Shown piece after piece: positions 7,144-14,748 of a stretch of DNA of 64,000 bases. Positions within the stretch are counted from its first letter, which is position 1. Each line of letters begins with the position of its first letter. The position numbers and the translations under genes are program-made. Location of the stretch: positions 5,518,001 through 5,582,000 of the forward strand of contig NZ_CP063458.1 in NCBI RefSeq assembly GCF_015169395.1, written 5' to 3'. Source of the DNA: Humisphaera borealis. GTDB taxonomy: Bacteria; Planctomycetota; Phycisphaerae; Tepidisphaerales; Tepidisphaeraceae. Below the pieces are notes generated by a model that saw nothing but the letters and a program-made list of their open reading frames with translations, was not told the DNA's origin and did no database searches.

Positions 7144-7977
7144 TTAAGAGTTCGCGGTCGCCGCCGCGGCCGCTTTCGCCTTGATCATGTCCATGCTCGG
7201 CAGCGCGTTCATCACCTCCGCCGGAATATCGAGCGCCTCCTGCAACGTCTGCTGAAGTTTCGTCAGGCACGCTTTCCGCTCGGCGATGGCGCGCTTCTCA
7301 TCGCGTTCCTTGCTGAAGCGGGCCTTGGCGTCGGTGCTCCGCTGCCGCAGGGCGGCGTAGATGTCGCCGCCCAGCAACGCGCTGATGTCGATCTTCATCT
7401 TCTCACGGCTGATATCCGCCTCGCGGACTTCGTCGCCGTTGATCGGGCCGGCTTTGTACTTGGGGAAGAGAATCGCGACTTCCGGGCAGACGCGGCTGCA
7501 CGCCGGGCAGTCGGTCTTGCAGTTGGCGGGGTTCTCGACGCCGATCTTTCCGCCAGGCGCGCCGTAGACATCGAACAGGCAGAACGACAGGCACTGCATG
7601 CAGTTGGTGCAGCGCTGATAGTCGATGACGGGGAACCAGGGCTTCCAGGGCTTGGCGGGGGTACCGCCGCGCACTTCGTCGACGATCTTGCCGACCTGGT
7701 CGACGCTCAAGCCGGCGATATCGCGGAAGCGGACGGTGACGCCGTTCTCCCCTTCGGCTTCGTTGGGCTTGGCTTCGTTGAACCGGCCGAGGACCAGCAA
7801 CTGTCCGCCGGGCGGAGGCGTGACCGATCGGCCCGGCCGAATGCACGAGATGGCGACGCCTTTTTCGAGCAGCGACTTGAGAATCGCGCCGCGATCGACG
7901 GCGGACAGCTCTTCGCTGCCGGCGCCTTCGTACAGCGCGACCTTCATCATCGGGGTTTTGGTGGTCGGTGCGGCCAT
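7144..7977 (-). CDS. 4Fe-4S ferredoxin-domain protein
   Basis: About 277 aa using the ATG at 7977; an upstream in-frame start reads lysine-rich sequence unlike a protein N-terminus. The Fe-S part is PVIDYQRCTNCMQCLSFC, then NCKTDCPACSRVCPEVAI, which gives two cysteine sets (CxxCxxCxxxC and CxxxCxxCxxxC) for two [4Fe-4S] clusters. The first ~130 residues form a separate domain of unknown fold, and the C-terminal ~70 residues look helical and charged. It probably passes electrons within the cluster, for example to the radical SAM protein (inference). Its neighbours are the HdrA-like gene upstream and the GxxExxY cargo downstream. Confidence 0.8.
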   Translation of the reverse strand: MAAPTTKTPMMKVALYEGAGSEELSAVDRGAILKSLLEKGVAISCIRPGRSVTPPPGGQLLVLGRFNEAKPNEAEGENGVTVRFRDIAGLSVDQVGKIVDEVRGGTPAKPWKPWFPVIDYQRCTNCMQCLSFCLFDVYGAPGGKIGVENPANCKTDCPACSRVCPEVAILFPKYKAGPINGDEVREADISREKMKIDISALLGGDIYAALRQRSTDAKARFSKERDEKRAIAERKACLTKLQQTLQEALDIPAEVMNALPSMDMIKAKAAAAATANS

Positions 7978-8116
7978 GCGGTTGAATTTCTTATAACTTT
8001 CGAGCTTCTGAACCTTTGATCTGTGCTCGTTCGTCAGTACATCATCGGCGAGGCGGTTTTTCGCCACCTCTTGGTTGCGCCTCACACATCAAAGCCTTCC
8101 AAGGCACGTCTGATCT

Positions 8117-8198
8117 GGGTGGCATGGGCAAGTACTCTTGCCCGTGGCGAACACCAATCGACGTCCCGCACGGGCAAGAGTACTTGCCCATGCCACCC
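8117..8198. repeat. Palindromic intergenic repeat, family B copy 1
   Basis: The arm GGGTGGCATGGGCAAGTACT and following bases from 8117 is answered by its reverse complement ending at 8198, around a ~25 nt centre. Related copies occur at 61100-61189 and, more decayed, at 40322-40410. It lies in the 242 nt gap between the HdrA-like gene and the ferredoxin gene. Confidence 0.85.
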
Positions 8199-8219
8199 AA
8201 GGCGATGCCATATCGTTCA

Positions 8220-8606
8220 TCACACCGCCGCCGGTTCTTCTTCCGGCGGGGCGGGCTGGTCCGTCGGGCGGCCGTTGAGCAGGATCTGCACGATCGGTTC
8301 GGCCTGCTCCACCCGCATGTTGACGACTTCCAGGCCTTCCGGCCAGGGCACCTTCGCCGCGTTAAACAGCCATTTCACCGCCCGCGGGTAACACGCGGCG
8401 ATGCGGAGTTCATTACCCGGGCCGACGCCTTCGACGAGCTGGTTCAACGCCGGGTCGCGCTTGGCCGACAGTTCGCACAGGTCGGCGACCGCGTCGAAGG
8501 CGACGCCGCTCTCGGCAAGACGGCGCAACACGTCGTTCTTCACCTCGTCCGGTACGACCTTGGCGTACGCACAGTGACAGTAGAGGATGCGAGCGTTGTC
8601 GGGCAT
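8220..8606 (-). CDS. Small HdrA-like cysteine protein
   Basis: 128 aa from the ATG at 8606. The order ARILYCHCAYAKVVP, then FDAVADLCELSAKRDPAL, then LRIAACYPRAVKWLF resembles the short segment of HdrA/QmoA-like proteins in which 'C.C' opens the domain and 'aaCsPR' closes it. Four cysteines (C-H-C, D-L-C and A-C-Y) could bind a metal cluster. The rest of HdrA (FAD domain, ferredoxin domains) is absent. It lies between the G3E GTPase and the ferredoxin on the same strand, so a redox role in the cluster is likely. The family link is by motif only. Confidence 0.55.
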   Translation of the reverse strand: MPDNARILYCHCAYAKVVPDEVKNDVLRRLAESGVAFDAVADLCELSAKRDPALNQLVEGVGPGNELRIAACYPRAVKWLFNAAKVPWPEGLEVVNMRVEQAEPIVQILLNGRPTDQPAPPEEEPAAV

Positions 8607-8648
8607 TCGGTATTCAAGTGGCACGGGACAGGCGTACGTGCGGCGATG

Positions 8649-9758
8649 TTACGCCTCGGCCAGACGGTGCGTCGGTTCCGGCTTGCCAGGGCGGAAGTGC
8701 TCCAGGTGCTGAACGCTCAGCTTCAGGCCTTCCGTTTCGATCATCAGTTCCTCGATCGCTTCGACTGTAGCATCCTTCAGGGCTTCGGGGTCGGCCTCGG
8801 CGCGAAGATTTACGATCAATTCCCCGGCGTCGATCTCCGCCGCCAGCTCGTGTGACAGCTCGGCCGAGCCGTCGGTGCGAACCAGGTTCAGCACTGCGAT
8901 ATCACTGCCGGCGTCGGGGGTGAGCGTCATCTTCAGATGCGCCACCTCGGCGCTCTGCCCGGCCAGCCGGGCGTGGATCCTGGCCGCCAGGTCGCGAAGC
9001 AGCCTGTTGCCATCGGTCGGCGATTGAGCGGCAACCGACACCGTGCAATTCATCCAACCCAGCAGAGCCTCGCCCTCGGCGTAAATCTCGTAATCGACCT
9101 CCATCGACGGCTCAAATCCCAGATCGCTGCCGGCGATCAGGTCGAACCAGGTCTGCATGCCTTCGCCATGCCGGGCGGACATCAGCACGACCCTGGCCTT
9201 GGGGAACCGCGACGTCAGCGCGCCGACCAGCCGGGCCTGGCGATCGGGCGGCAGCAGGTCCATCTTGTTAACGGCGATGACCTCCGCCTCTTCCAACTGC
9301 TTCTCGTAAACGTAGACGACCTTTTTCGTAAACGCCTTGCCGACTTCCAGACCCAGGATGCGTTCGGCCCGGATCGGATCGACCAGCACCGACAGCGGGG
9401 CGACGGAATAGGCATCACCATACATCCGCCGAAGCGGGTAACTCACGGACGCCTTCAGGTCGGTGCAGCTGCCGACGGGCTCGGCGATGAATACTTCCGG
9501 CCGTGACGCTTCGGTCAGCCGGTCGGCGGCGTCGGTCAGGCTGTTAAACCGGCAGCAGAAGCACCCGCCGGTGATTTCTTCGGTGGCAAAACCGTGGGAA
9601 GACAGCATCGCCGTATCCACCAGGCCCACGGACTGATCATTGGTGATCAGCCCGACGCGCTTCCCCTGCGACCGAAGGTGCTCGGCCAGCTTAAGGATGG
9701 CGGTCGTCTTCCCGGCGCCCAGGAAACCGCCGATCATGATGTAACGGGAGGGGGTCAT
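8649..9758 (-). CDS. G3E family GTPase (CobW/HypB-like)
   Basis: 369 aa. The Walker A motif is GGFLGAGKTTAI at residues 9-20. The metal-binding signature of COG0523/CobW proteins is present as GGCFCCRFNSL (CxCC), and EVFIAEPVGSCTDL fits the Walker B/switch region. AVNKMDLL is the N-K-x-D guanine motif. Such proteins load a metal or cofactor onto a client enzyme using GTP. The client may be another member of this cluster (inference). The C-terminal half lacks an obvious CobW C-terminal domain and instead reads as an alpha/beta extension. The gene is followed 40 nt later by the HdrA-like gene. Confidence 0.88.
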   Translation of the reverse strand: MTPSRYIMIGGFLGAGKTTAILKLAEHLRSQGKRVGLITNDQSVGLVDTAMLSSHGFATEEITGGCFCCRFNSLTDAADRLTEASRPEVFIAEPVGSCTDLKASVSYPLRRMYGDAYSVAPLSVLVDPIRAERILGLEVGKAFTKKVVYVYEKQLEEAEVIAVNKMDLLPPDRQARLVGALTSRFPKARVVLMSARHGEGMQTWFDLIAGSDLGFEPSMEVDYEIYAEGEALLGWMNCTVSVAAQSPTDGNRLLRDLAARIHARLAGQSAEVAHLKMTLTPDAGSDIAVLNLVRTDGSAELSHELAAEIDAGELIVNLRAEADPEALKDATVEAIEELMIETEGLKLSVQHLEHFRPGKPEPTHRLAEA

Positions 9759-9767
9759 GGTTGTTTG

Positions 9768-9895
9768 TCACTGGTCACTGGTCACTGGTCACTGGTCACT
9801 TGTCACTTGTCGCCCGTTAGGAATTGCTCGGTCGTACCTGTCCTGCCGGTGCCGTCCAATTGGTTACCAGTGACAAATGACCAGTGACCAGTGAC
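9768..9895. repeat. Tandem TCACTGG heptamers with an inverted partner array
   Basis: Four copies of TCACTGG followed by two of TCACTTG run from 9768 to 9809. The opposite orientation (CCAGTGAC, GACAAATGACCAGTGACC) returns at 9866-9895. The two arms could form a long stem around a 56 nt centre. The element fills the 145 nt gap between the GcvH-like gene and the GTPase gene. It is too short and too regular for a CRISPR. Confidence 0.85.
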
Positions 9896-9903
9896 GAATT
9901 CCT

Positions 9904-10476
9904 TCATCCGAGCATCTTGTCAATCGTCGCGTCCAACACCTGCATATACCCGTCGACGGCGGTGCTGTTGGGGTCGGGCGTTCCTCGCGCAAGATAAAGC
10001 CAGCCAGCGTAATACGGATCTTTGTCGATGCGCGACGGGTCGTCGTTCAGTGTGGTGTTGGCTCCCTCGAACGTGCCGTCGATCACGCCATAAACATCCG
10101 ACAGTGCCTTAAACCCTTCGACCCAGCCGAGGGTTTGCCCGACGGTGATCGCACTGCCGGGCTTGGCTTCGAATCCCTGTTCGACGATCTCACCGAGCAT
10201 GCGGGTGGCGAAGCGGGTGAAGCCGACCTTGTAGAGGGGGGCTTTGCCGTCCGACGCCGGTTCCAGCTCTTCGAGCCAGAAGTGGGAACGGGTGTAGAGG
10301 AACTTCCGTGGCAGGCGGCTCTGAAAACGGTTCCGCTTGTACAAAATGACGGTGGCGGGGTCGAAGGGGGTCTTCGACACAGGTGCCGGGGTGGCCGACA
10401 GTGGGTTGGGGTCGCATTCCATGCCGCGCTCAAGCGTAGTCGGCCCGCGGCCGGTTGTCATATTGTCGAACGTCAT
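9904..10476 (-). CDS. GcvH-like lipoyl carrier protein
   Basis: 190 aa using the ATG at 10476; another ATG at 10422 and a TTG at 10485 are possible. Residues ~85-175 form a glycine cleavage H-protein-like domain: VGFTRFATRMLGEIVEQGF, then GQTLGWVEGFKALSDVYG, then DPYYAGWLYLARG. The Lys in E-G-F-K-A-L-S-D (about K123) aligns with the lipoylated lysine of GcvH. It is longer than classical GcvH (~130 aa) because of an N-terminal extension. No gcvT or gcvP gene is nearby; instead it leads the GTPase/ferredoxin/radical SAM cluster. It may be a dedicated lipoate carrier as in the sHdr system (LbpA), which is an analogy only. Confidence 0.82.
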   Translation of the reverse strand: MTFDNMTTGRGPTTLERGMECDPNPLSATPAPVSKTPFDPATVILYKRNRFQSRLPRKFLYTRSHFWLEELEPASDGKAPLYKVGFTRFATRMLGEIVEQGFEAKPGSAITVGQTLGWVEGFKALSDVYGVIDGTFEGANTTLNDDPSRIDKDPYYAGWLYLARGTPDPNSTAVDGYMQVLDATIDKMLG

Positions 10477-10590
10477 TGCCGGCAAATGACAAGCGGTTGA
10501 AGACTTATCACGTTTGCATTGGACAAACGACCCGGCTTGGGTTCTAATCCTCGTACCACCACCGCGCTCCCCACGATCGGGGAGAGCTTC

Positions 10591-11364
10591 ATGACGCGCC
10601 TGTCCGAGCCGGTACGGCCATCTTTAGTTCCGATGCATGCAGTCGCATCGGTCGATTCCATCCGGGGAGAATCCCCCAAGCTTTCTGTATCAACTTCAGG
10701 CAGCAACCACGGTTCGTCCGAAAGAACCGGCCAGGCTTTCTCGCCGATGGGTCAATCGTTGCCGGCCACGCCGCCGGTGCCTAGTTCCGTTGTCGCTGCC
10801 CGTCTGCGCTGGTTCCGCACCGAGCGGGGTTTACGCCTCGAAGACGTCGCCAAACGGGCCGGATACACCAAGGGATTTCTGAGCAAGATCGAGCACGGCA
10901 AGGCGTCGCCGCCGATGACGACGCTGCTTCGCGTTGCCGCCGCGTTGGGTGTGGAGGCTGACGTTCTGTTCGCCCCGGACGCGGGCGTCGCACCCGACGC
11001 GACGGTGCACACCAGTTCCGGCGCGGGCGTTCACGTGCGTGACGACACCGCCGGCCCCGGCCGCACCTTGCTCGCTGTCGCCGCCAACCGGCATCACAAG
11101 TTGATGGAGCCGTTCGTTGTAACCCTCGAACCGGGACAGACTTCGACCGAGCGCCGGCTGACCTACCCGGGCGAAGAGTTCGTCTACGTACTGGAAGGCG
11201 AGATCGATTACACGGTGGGAGAAGAAACCTTCACCATGAAGCCGGGCGACGGGCTTTACTTCAACTCGACCCGCCCGCACGCCGCGATCAGCAGAGGCGG
11301 CAGGGCACGCATGGTGCGGGTCTTCTGCGCGTCGCCGGCCCGGCGGAACCGGGGAGAAGAGTAG
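10591..11364 (+). CDS. XRE-family transcriptional regulator with cupin domain
   Basis: 257 aa. The ATG at 10591 is preceded by GGGGAG eight nt upstream. An N-terminal ~70 residue Ser/Pro-rich region precedes a helix-turn-helix domain (RLRWFRTERGLRLEDVAKRA, GYTKGFLSKIEHGKASPP) at about 75-130. Residues ~160-250 form a cupin_2 domain: LTYPGEEFVYVLEGEIDYTV, then MKPGDGLYFNSTRPHA. The layout matches the small-molecule-sensing XRE-cupin regulators (PuuR/SutR-type). It is divergent from the GcvH-like gene across a ~115 nt gap, so it could regulate that cluster. This is inference; no operator was identified. Confidence 0.9.
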   Translation: MTRLSEPVRPSLVPMHAVASVDSIRGESPKLSVSTSGSNHGSSERTGQAFSPMGQSLPATPPVPSSVVAARLRWFRTERGLRLEDVAKRAGYTKGFLSKIEHGKASPPMTTLLRVAAALGVEADVLFAPDAGVAPDATVHTSSGAGVHVRDDTAGPGRTLLAVAANRHHKLMEPFVVTLEPGQTSTERRLTYPGEEFVYVLEGEIDYTVGEETFTMKPGDGLYFNSTRPHAAISRGGRARMVRVFCASPARRNRGEE

Positions 11365-11365
11365 C

Positions 11366-12013
11366 CTAGATGTCAGAGCGCTTCTCGCCCTGCCAAGGAA
11401 TCGCTTCCTTGCGAGTTCTTTTGCGTCTTGCGATTCGGAGCCCGCACTCGGGGCAACGAATCTTGCTTTCCCGAAGATCATAGCCGCATTTCGGACAATG
11501 CCCGACCGGATGTCCTGTCTGGGTTAAGCCGTGAATCATCCACCTCGCGAGGCGGAGCCCCGGGAAGATTCCAAGCACCACGGCCATCTGCCAAAACGGA
11601 ACGACGAGACTCCAACTCCGAGTGTGGATCTCTCGGCCGTTTACAACGGAGATGAGTTCAAATTCCGATGGATGGTGGAATCGAAAGCCCCTTGCACCCA
11701 AGACCGTCCGCCCCCGCGCACCGTCGTCGAAGTACGAAAGCATATGTGACATTTCGCTGGAACTGGGGGCACGAATGAGAAACTCTGAGGAGTACGCCTC
11801 AAACGCATCTCGATCCCAGCTGATCCCCCTTTCAACAACAACTGCTTGAGTTTCAGACTCTCGAGTGATGACCCGGGGCCAACGCGGCGCACCCACGTAT
11901 TGAACAGAAAGCCAAAGACCGCAAACCACGAAAAGAAGGACGGAAATCACAATCCGGCATACACGCCTACCGCGAGCAACGAAAGATGCCGCAAAACCGG
12001 TGAGATACCGCAT
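11366..12013 (-). CDS. Membrane protein with C-terminal double zinc knuckle
   Basis: 215 aa, ATG at 12013. One membrane segment lies near residue 20-40 (RIVISVLLFVVCGLWLSV) and a second at ~140-155 (SLVVPFWQMAVVLGIFPGL). Near the C-terminus it ends HCPKCGYDLRESKIRCPECG, a pair of CPxCG knuckles that would bind one zinc. This tail is very common on otherwise unrelated planctomycete membrane proteins (family knowledge). The extracellular middle part has no recognised domain. It follows the thioredoxin-like gene by 15 nt on the same strand, so the two may be co-transcribed. Function unknown. Confidence 0.75.
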   Translation of the reverse strand: MRYLTGFAASFVARGRRVCRIVISVLLFVVCGLWLSVQYVGAPRWPRVITRESETQAVVVERGISWDRDAFEAYSSEFLIRAPSSSEMSHMLSYFDDGARGRTVLGARGFRFHHPSEFELISVVNGREIHTRSWSLVVPFWQMAVVLGIFPGLRLARWMIHGLTQTGHPVGHCPKCGYDLRESKIRCPECGLRIARRKRTRKEAIPWQGEKRSDI

Positions 12014-12028
12014 CAACGCATACCTACT

Positions 12029-13186
12029 TCATTCGGCGAGCAGTTTCGGGATCAGTTCCTTGTAGTTCTCCCGGGCCGTGACCGATCGCACGACGCCTTT
12101 CTTGTCGATCAGGAACATTGTCGGGATGCCGTCGATGCCGAACTCTTCGGCGAGCGGATGCCAGCCGGGCTTGCCGGGCTCGAAGAGCTGCGGCCAGGGC
12201 ATGTCGGCGTTCTGTGACAGGAAACCCTTGAGGTCGTCCACGTCGCGGTCACACGAAACGCCAACAATCTCAAGCCCCTTGGCGTGGAACTCGGCATAGA
12301 CCTTCTTCACTTCGGGCAGCTCGGCGCGGCAGGGCGGACACCAGGTCGCCCAGAAATCGACGAGAACAACCTTGCCCTTCCAGCCGGCGGTGCTGAACTT
12401 GCTTCCGTCCAGCGCCGCACCCTGAAGCACCAGTGGCTTGTTCACCAACCCCTTGAGCTTTCGTTTCCCCGCCAGCGTCTGCGCGATCTGCTGCGCGACC
12501 GGCCCCTTGAGATCTTCCGAAACAATCTTCTCGGCCTGCTCGGCCAGGGTGGCGTTGGCGGCGGTCTCGGTCATCACCGCGGCGACCTGCGCGATCGTGG
12601 GGTTGTCGCGGCGAACCTTGGCCAGCTCGGAAAGTTCCAGAGCGAGCTTCTCCTGCGAGAGGGCCTCGTTGCGGGCCCGAACCCAGCGGACCAACACCGA
12701 CCAGGCCTTTCCGCCGGTGGCAATTTCGTCTTCCGGCGAAACGGTCAGGCGCTTGATGTCGTCGTCGGCGGCCTTGTCACCGAGAACAGCCATCCAGGCC
12801 TTGAGCTCCATTGAAGCGCGACCGATCTGGATCGCCGATCGCGGCTCGGCCTTGACGTATTCGTCAAGCAGGCGGCTCAACCGGCGCATCGCCGGAAGGG
12901 CCGTGACGGCGGCCTTGTCTCGCTGTGCCGGATCGTAGAGAGCCTCCATCGACGGAACGGCCTCGGACATCGCCTGTCCGGCCTCGTTCAGCTCCTTTTG
13001 GATTTCTTCGATGCTGCGCACGGGTTCAACCGTGACGCCGGGTGCCTGGCCGAAGGCCGGCCGCGACGGCATTACCCAGGTGCCGCCGGCGACGGCAAGT
13101 ACCATTAGAAGCCTGCGCGATAAACGCATCGCCATCGCGAGTCGAAGCGCCGGGTCACGGGGAAGGGGTGAGGAGGATAGCTGCAT
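12029..13186 (-). CDS. TlpA/ResA-like thioredoxin-domain protein, exported
   Basis: 385 aa. A signal peptide is seen in LSRRLLMVLAVAGGTWVM followed by PSRPAFGQA. Residues ~45-245 are a helical domain of unknown role. Residues ~250-385 are a TlpA/AhpC-TSA thioredoxin fold: WKGKVVLVDFWATWCPPCRA (CPPC active site), GLEIVGVSCDRDVDDLKGFL and FGIDGIPTMFLIDKKGVV with the cis-proline. It probably reduces disulfides of exported proteins. The ATG at 13186 is used because GGA lies 7 nt upstream; ATGs at 13135 and 13129 would give a shorter leader. Confidence 0.9.
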   Translation of the reverse strand: MQLSSSPLPRDPALRLAMAMRLSRRLLMVLAVAGGTWVMPSRPAFGQAPGVTVEPVRSIEEIQKELNEAGQAMSEAVPSMEALYDPAQRDKAAVTALPAMRRLSRLLDEYVKAEPRSAIQIGRASMELKAWMAVLGDKAADDDIKRLTVSPEDEIATGGKAWSVLVRWVRARNEALSQEKLALELSELAKVRRDNPTIAQVAAVMTETAANATLAEQAEKIVSEDLKGPVAQQIAQTLAGKRKLKGLVNKPLVLQGAALDGSKFSTAGWKGKVVLVDFWATWCPPCRAELPEVKKVYAEFHAKGLEIVGVSCDRDVDDLKGFLSQNADMPWPQLFEPGKPGWHPLAEEFGIDGIPTMFLIDKKGVVRSVTARENYKELIPKLLAE

Positions 13187-13299
13187 ATGAGTTTCCGATG
13201 TCCGTTTGCCGACCGGCAGATAACAAAGGGCGACGAGAACAATCCCGGTGGCAACAGGAACAAGTCTAGCCGCGCCGAATCATCGCGCGGCTATACTTT

Positions 13300-14748
13300 T
13301 CACTTATACTTCTCCTGGTACTTCTTCCAAAGCCGGGTGTGACGGCTGGTCAGATCAACGGGCCGGCCCTGGATGAACGCAAGTTCAACCTGCGTCGGTG
13401 TTTCCAGCACATCGCCGGACGTGACGATGAGCGTGGCGTCCTTCCCTTTTTCGATCGAGCCGACCCGGTCCGCGACGCCCAGGATCGTCGCCGCGTGCAG
13501 CGTGATCGACCGAACCGCCTCATCGGCCGGCAGCCCGAAAGCGACGGCCTGCCCGGCGTGATACGGCAGGTTGCGGACGTTCGACGCGAAGCGGCCGCTA
13601 TAGCTGATGCAGTAGGTGACGCCCGCTTTGTGCAGGCGCGCCGGCAGGGCATAGGCTTCGTCGTAGTCGGCGTCGCGACGCTGCGGCACGCGCTGGGTCC
13701 CGCTGACGACCACCGCCACGTTATTCCGCTTGAGCAGATCGGCGCATCGGTCGGCATCGTACCCGCCGACGATAACGAGCTTCACCTTCTGCTTCGCGGC
13801 GAACGCGACCGCCGACTCGATCTGCCTGAGCTCGTCGGCCCAGACGAAGATCGGGAGATCGCCTTTAACAACCGGGACCATCGCCTCCAGGCGTGCGTCG
13901 AATCCAGCCGGCGCTGGTGCCCGGGGACCGGCGGGCCGGGTCGTCGGTCCGGAAGCGACGGTTCGCCCGGCGGCGTAAGCGCGGGCCTCGTCGAAGAGCG
14001 CTTCCAACTCCCTCAGTTGATCGCCCCGACGTGAAACTTTGTCTTCTTCCTCGCCGGCGGCGGCGCCCCTCCGTGCCTGCGACATACGCGGCCAGGCGAT
14101 GTGCATGCCGACCGGCGCCTTGAGCGTCATGTCTTCCCAGGTCCACCCGTCCAGTTGCAGCAAGACGCTTGTCCCTGTGACCAAGCCGCCGGACGGCGTG
14201 GTCAGGTTCAGCAGCACGCCGTTGGCCCGGGTGACGGGAATCAGTTCGCTGTCGGGATTCACGCCGCGTTCGGCGCGTACGTTGGCATTAAGCTGCCCGG
14301 CTTCGGAAGCGTCGCGCGACGCGCGGACGGAGGGGATCTCTACCAATCCAAGCTCGTTGCCGATCGCGATCAGGCCGGGATAGACGCGCTTTCCCTTGAT
14401 GTCGATCGCACGGCCGCCTTCCGGCAGTTTTGGAGGCGCATCTTTCCCGAGGTCGGCAATCTTGCCGTTCTCGATGAGAACCCAACCGCCGAGGATGACG
14501 TCTCCCGATACCGTGTGAATGTCACCGCCGTGCAGTAGAAGCGGACCGGGCAGCGGCTTGCCTGGTATCTGGTCGTTACCTGACGCATTCGAGATGGCAA
14601 TCCCCAGCGTCGCGACGAGGACTGCAATCAGTGACACACATGTCCAACGACTCTTCGTTTGGATGTCACGCGAGTCCGGCAATCGACGCGAGCCCACCCC
14701 TTCGGGGATGGCGCTAAAAGATGATTGCATGTTCTGAATCCGGTTCAT
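13300..14748 (-). CDS. Amidohydrolase-like protein without the HxH metal motif
   Basis: 482 aa. The ATG at 14748 overlaps the TGA of the upstream amidohydrolase gene, indicating coupled translation. An N-terminal membrane or signal segment (WTCVSLIAVLVATLGIAI) precedes LLLHGGDIHTVSGDVILGG and GKRVYPGLIAIGNELGLVEI. In active amidohydrolases the last stretch would read 'PGlID.H.H'; here both histidines are missing. The C-terminal part retains the fold: LHAATILGVADRVGSIEKGK and DATLIVTSGDVLETP. Probably a non-catalytic partner, or a catalyst with other ligands, of the coupled 1095 aa protein. Confidence 0.85.
   Translation of the reverse strand: MNRIQNMQSSFSAIPEGVGSRRLPDSRDIQTKSRWTCVSLIAVLVATLGIAISNASGNDQIPGKPLPGPLLLHGGDIHTVSGDVILGGWVLIENGKIADLGKDAPPKLPEGGRAIDIKGKRVYPGLIAIGNELGLVEIPSVRASRDASEAGQLNANVRAERGVNPDSELIPVTRANGVLLNLTTPSGGLVTGTSVLLQLDGWTWEDMTLKAPVGMHIAWPRMSQARRGAAAGEEEDKVSRRGDQLRELEALFDEARAYAAGRTVASGPTTRPAGPRAPAPAGFDARLEAMVPVVKGDLPIFVWADELRQIESAVAFAAKQKVKLVIVGGYDADRCADLLKRNNVAVVVSGTQRVPQRRDADYDEAYALPARLHKAGVTYCISYSGRFASNVRNLPYHAGQAVAFGLPADEAVRSITLHAATILGVADRVGSIEKGKDATLIVTSGDVLETPTQVELAFIQGRPVDLTSRHTRLWKKYQEKYK

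Noticed and set aside
7081-8019. 312 aa plus-strand open frame
   Set aside because: It lies opposite the ferredoxin gene with its two cysteine sets and reads through a flanking repeat; shadow frame.
9768-9895. Possible CRISPR array
   Set aside because: The units are 7 nt with no spacers and the second part is in opposite orientation; no cas gene is present.
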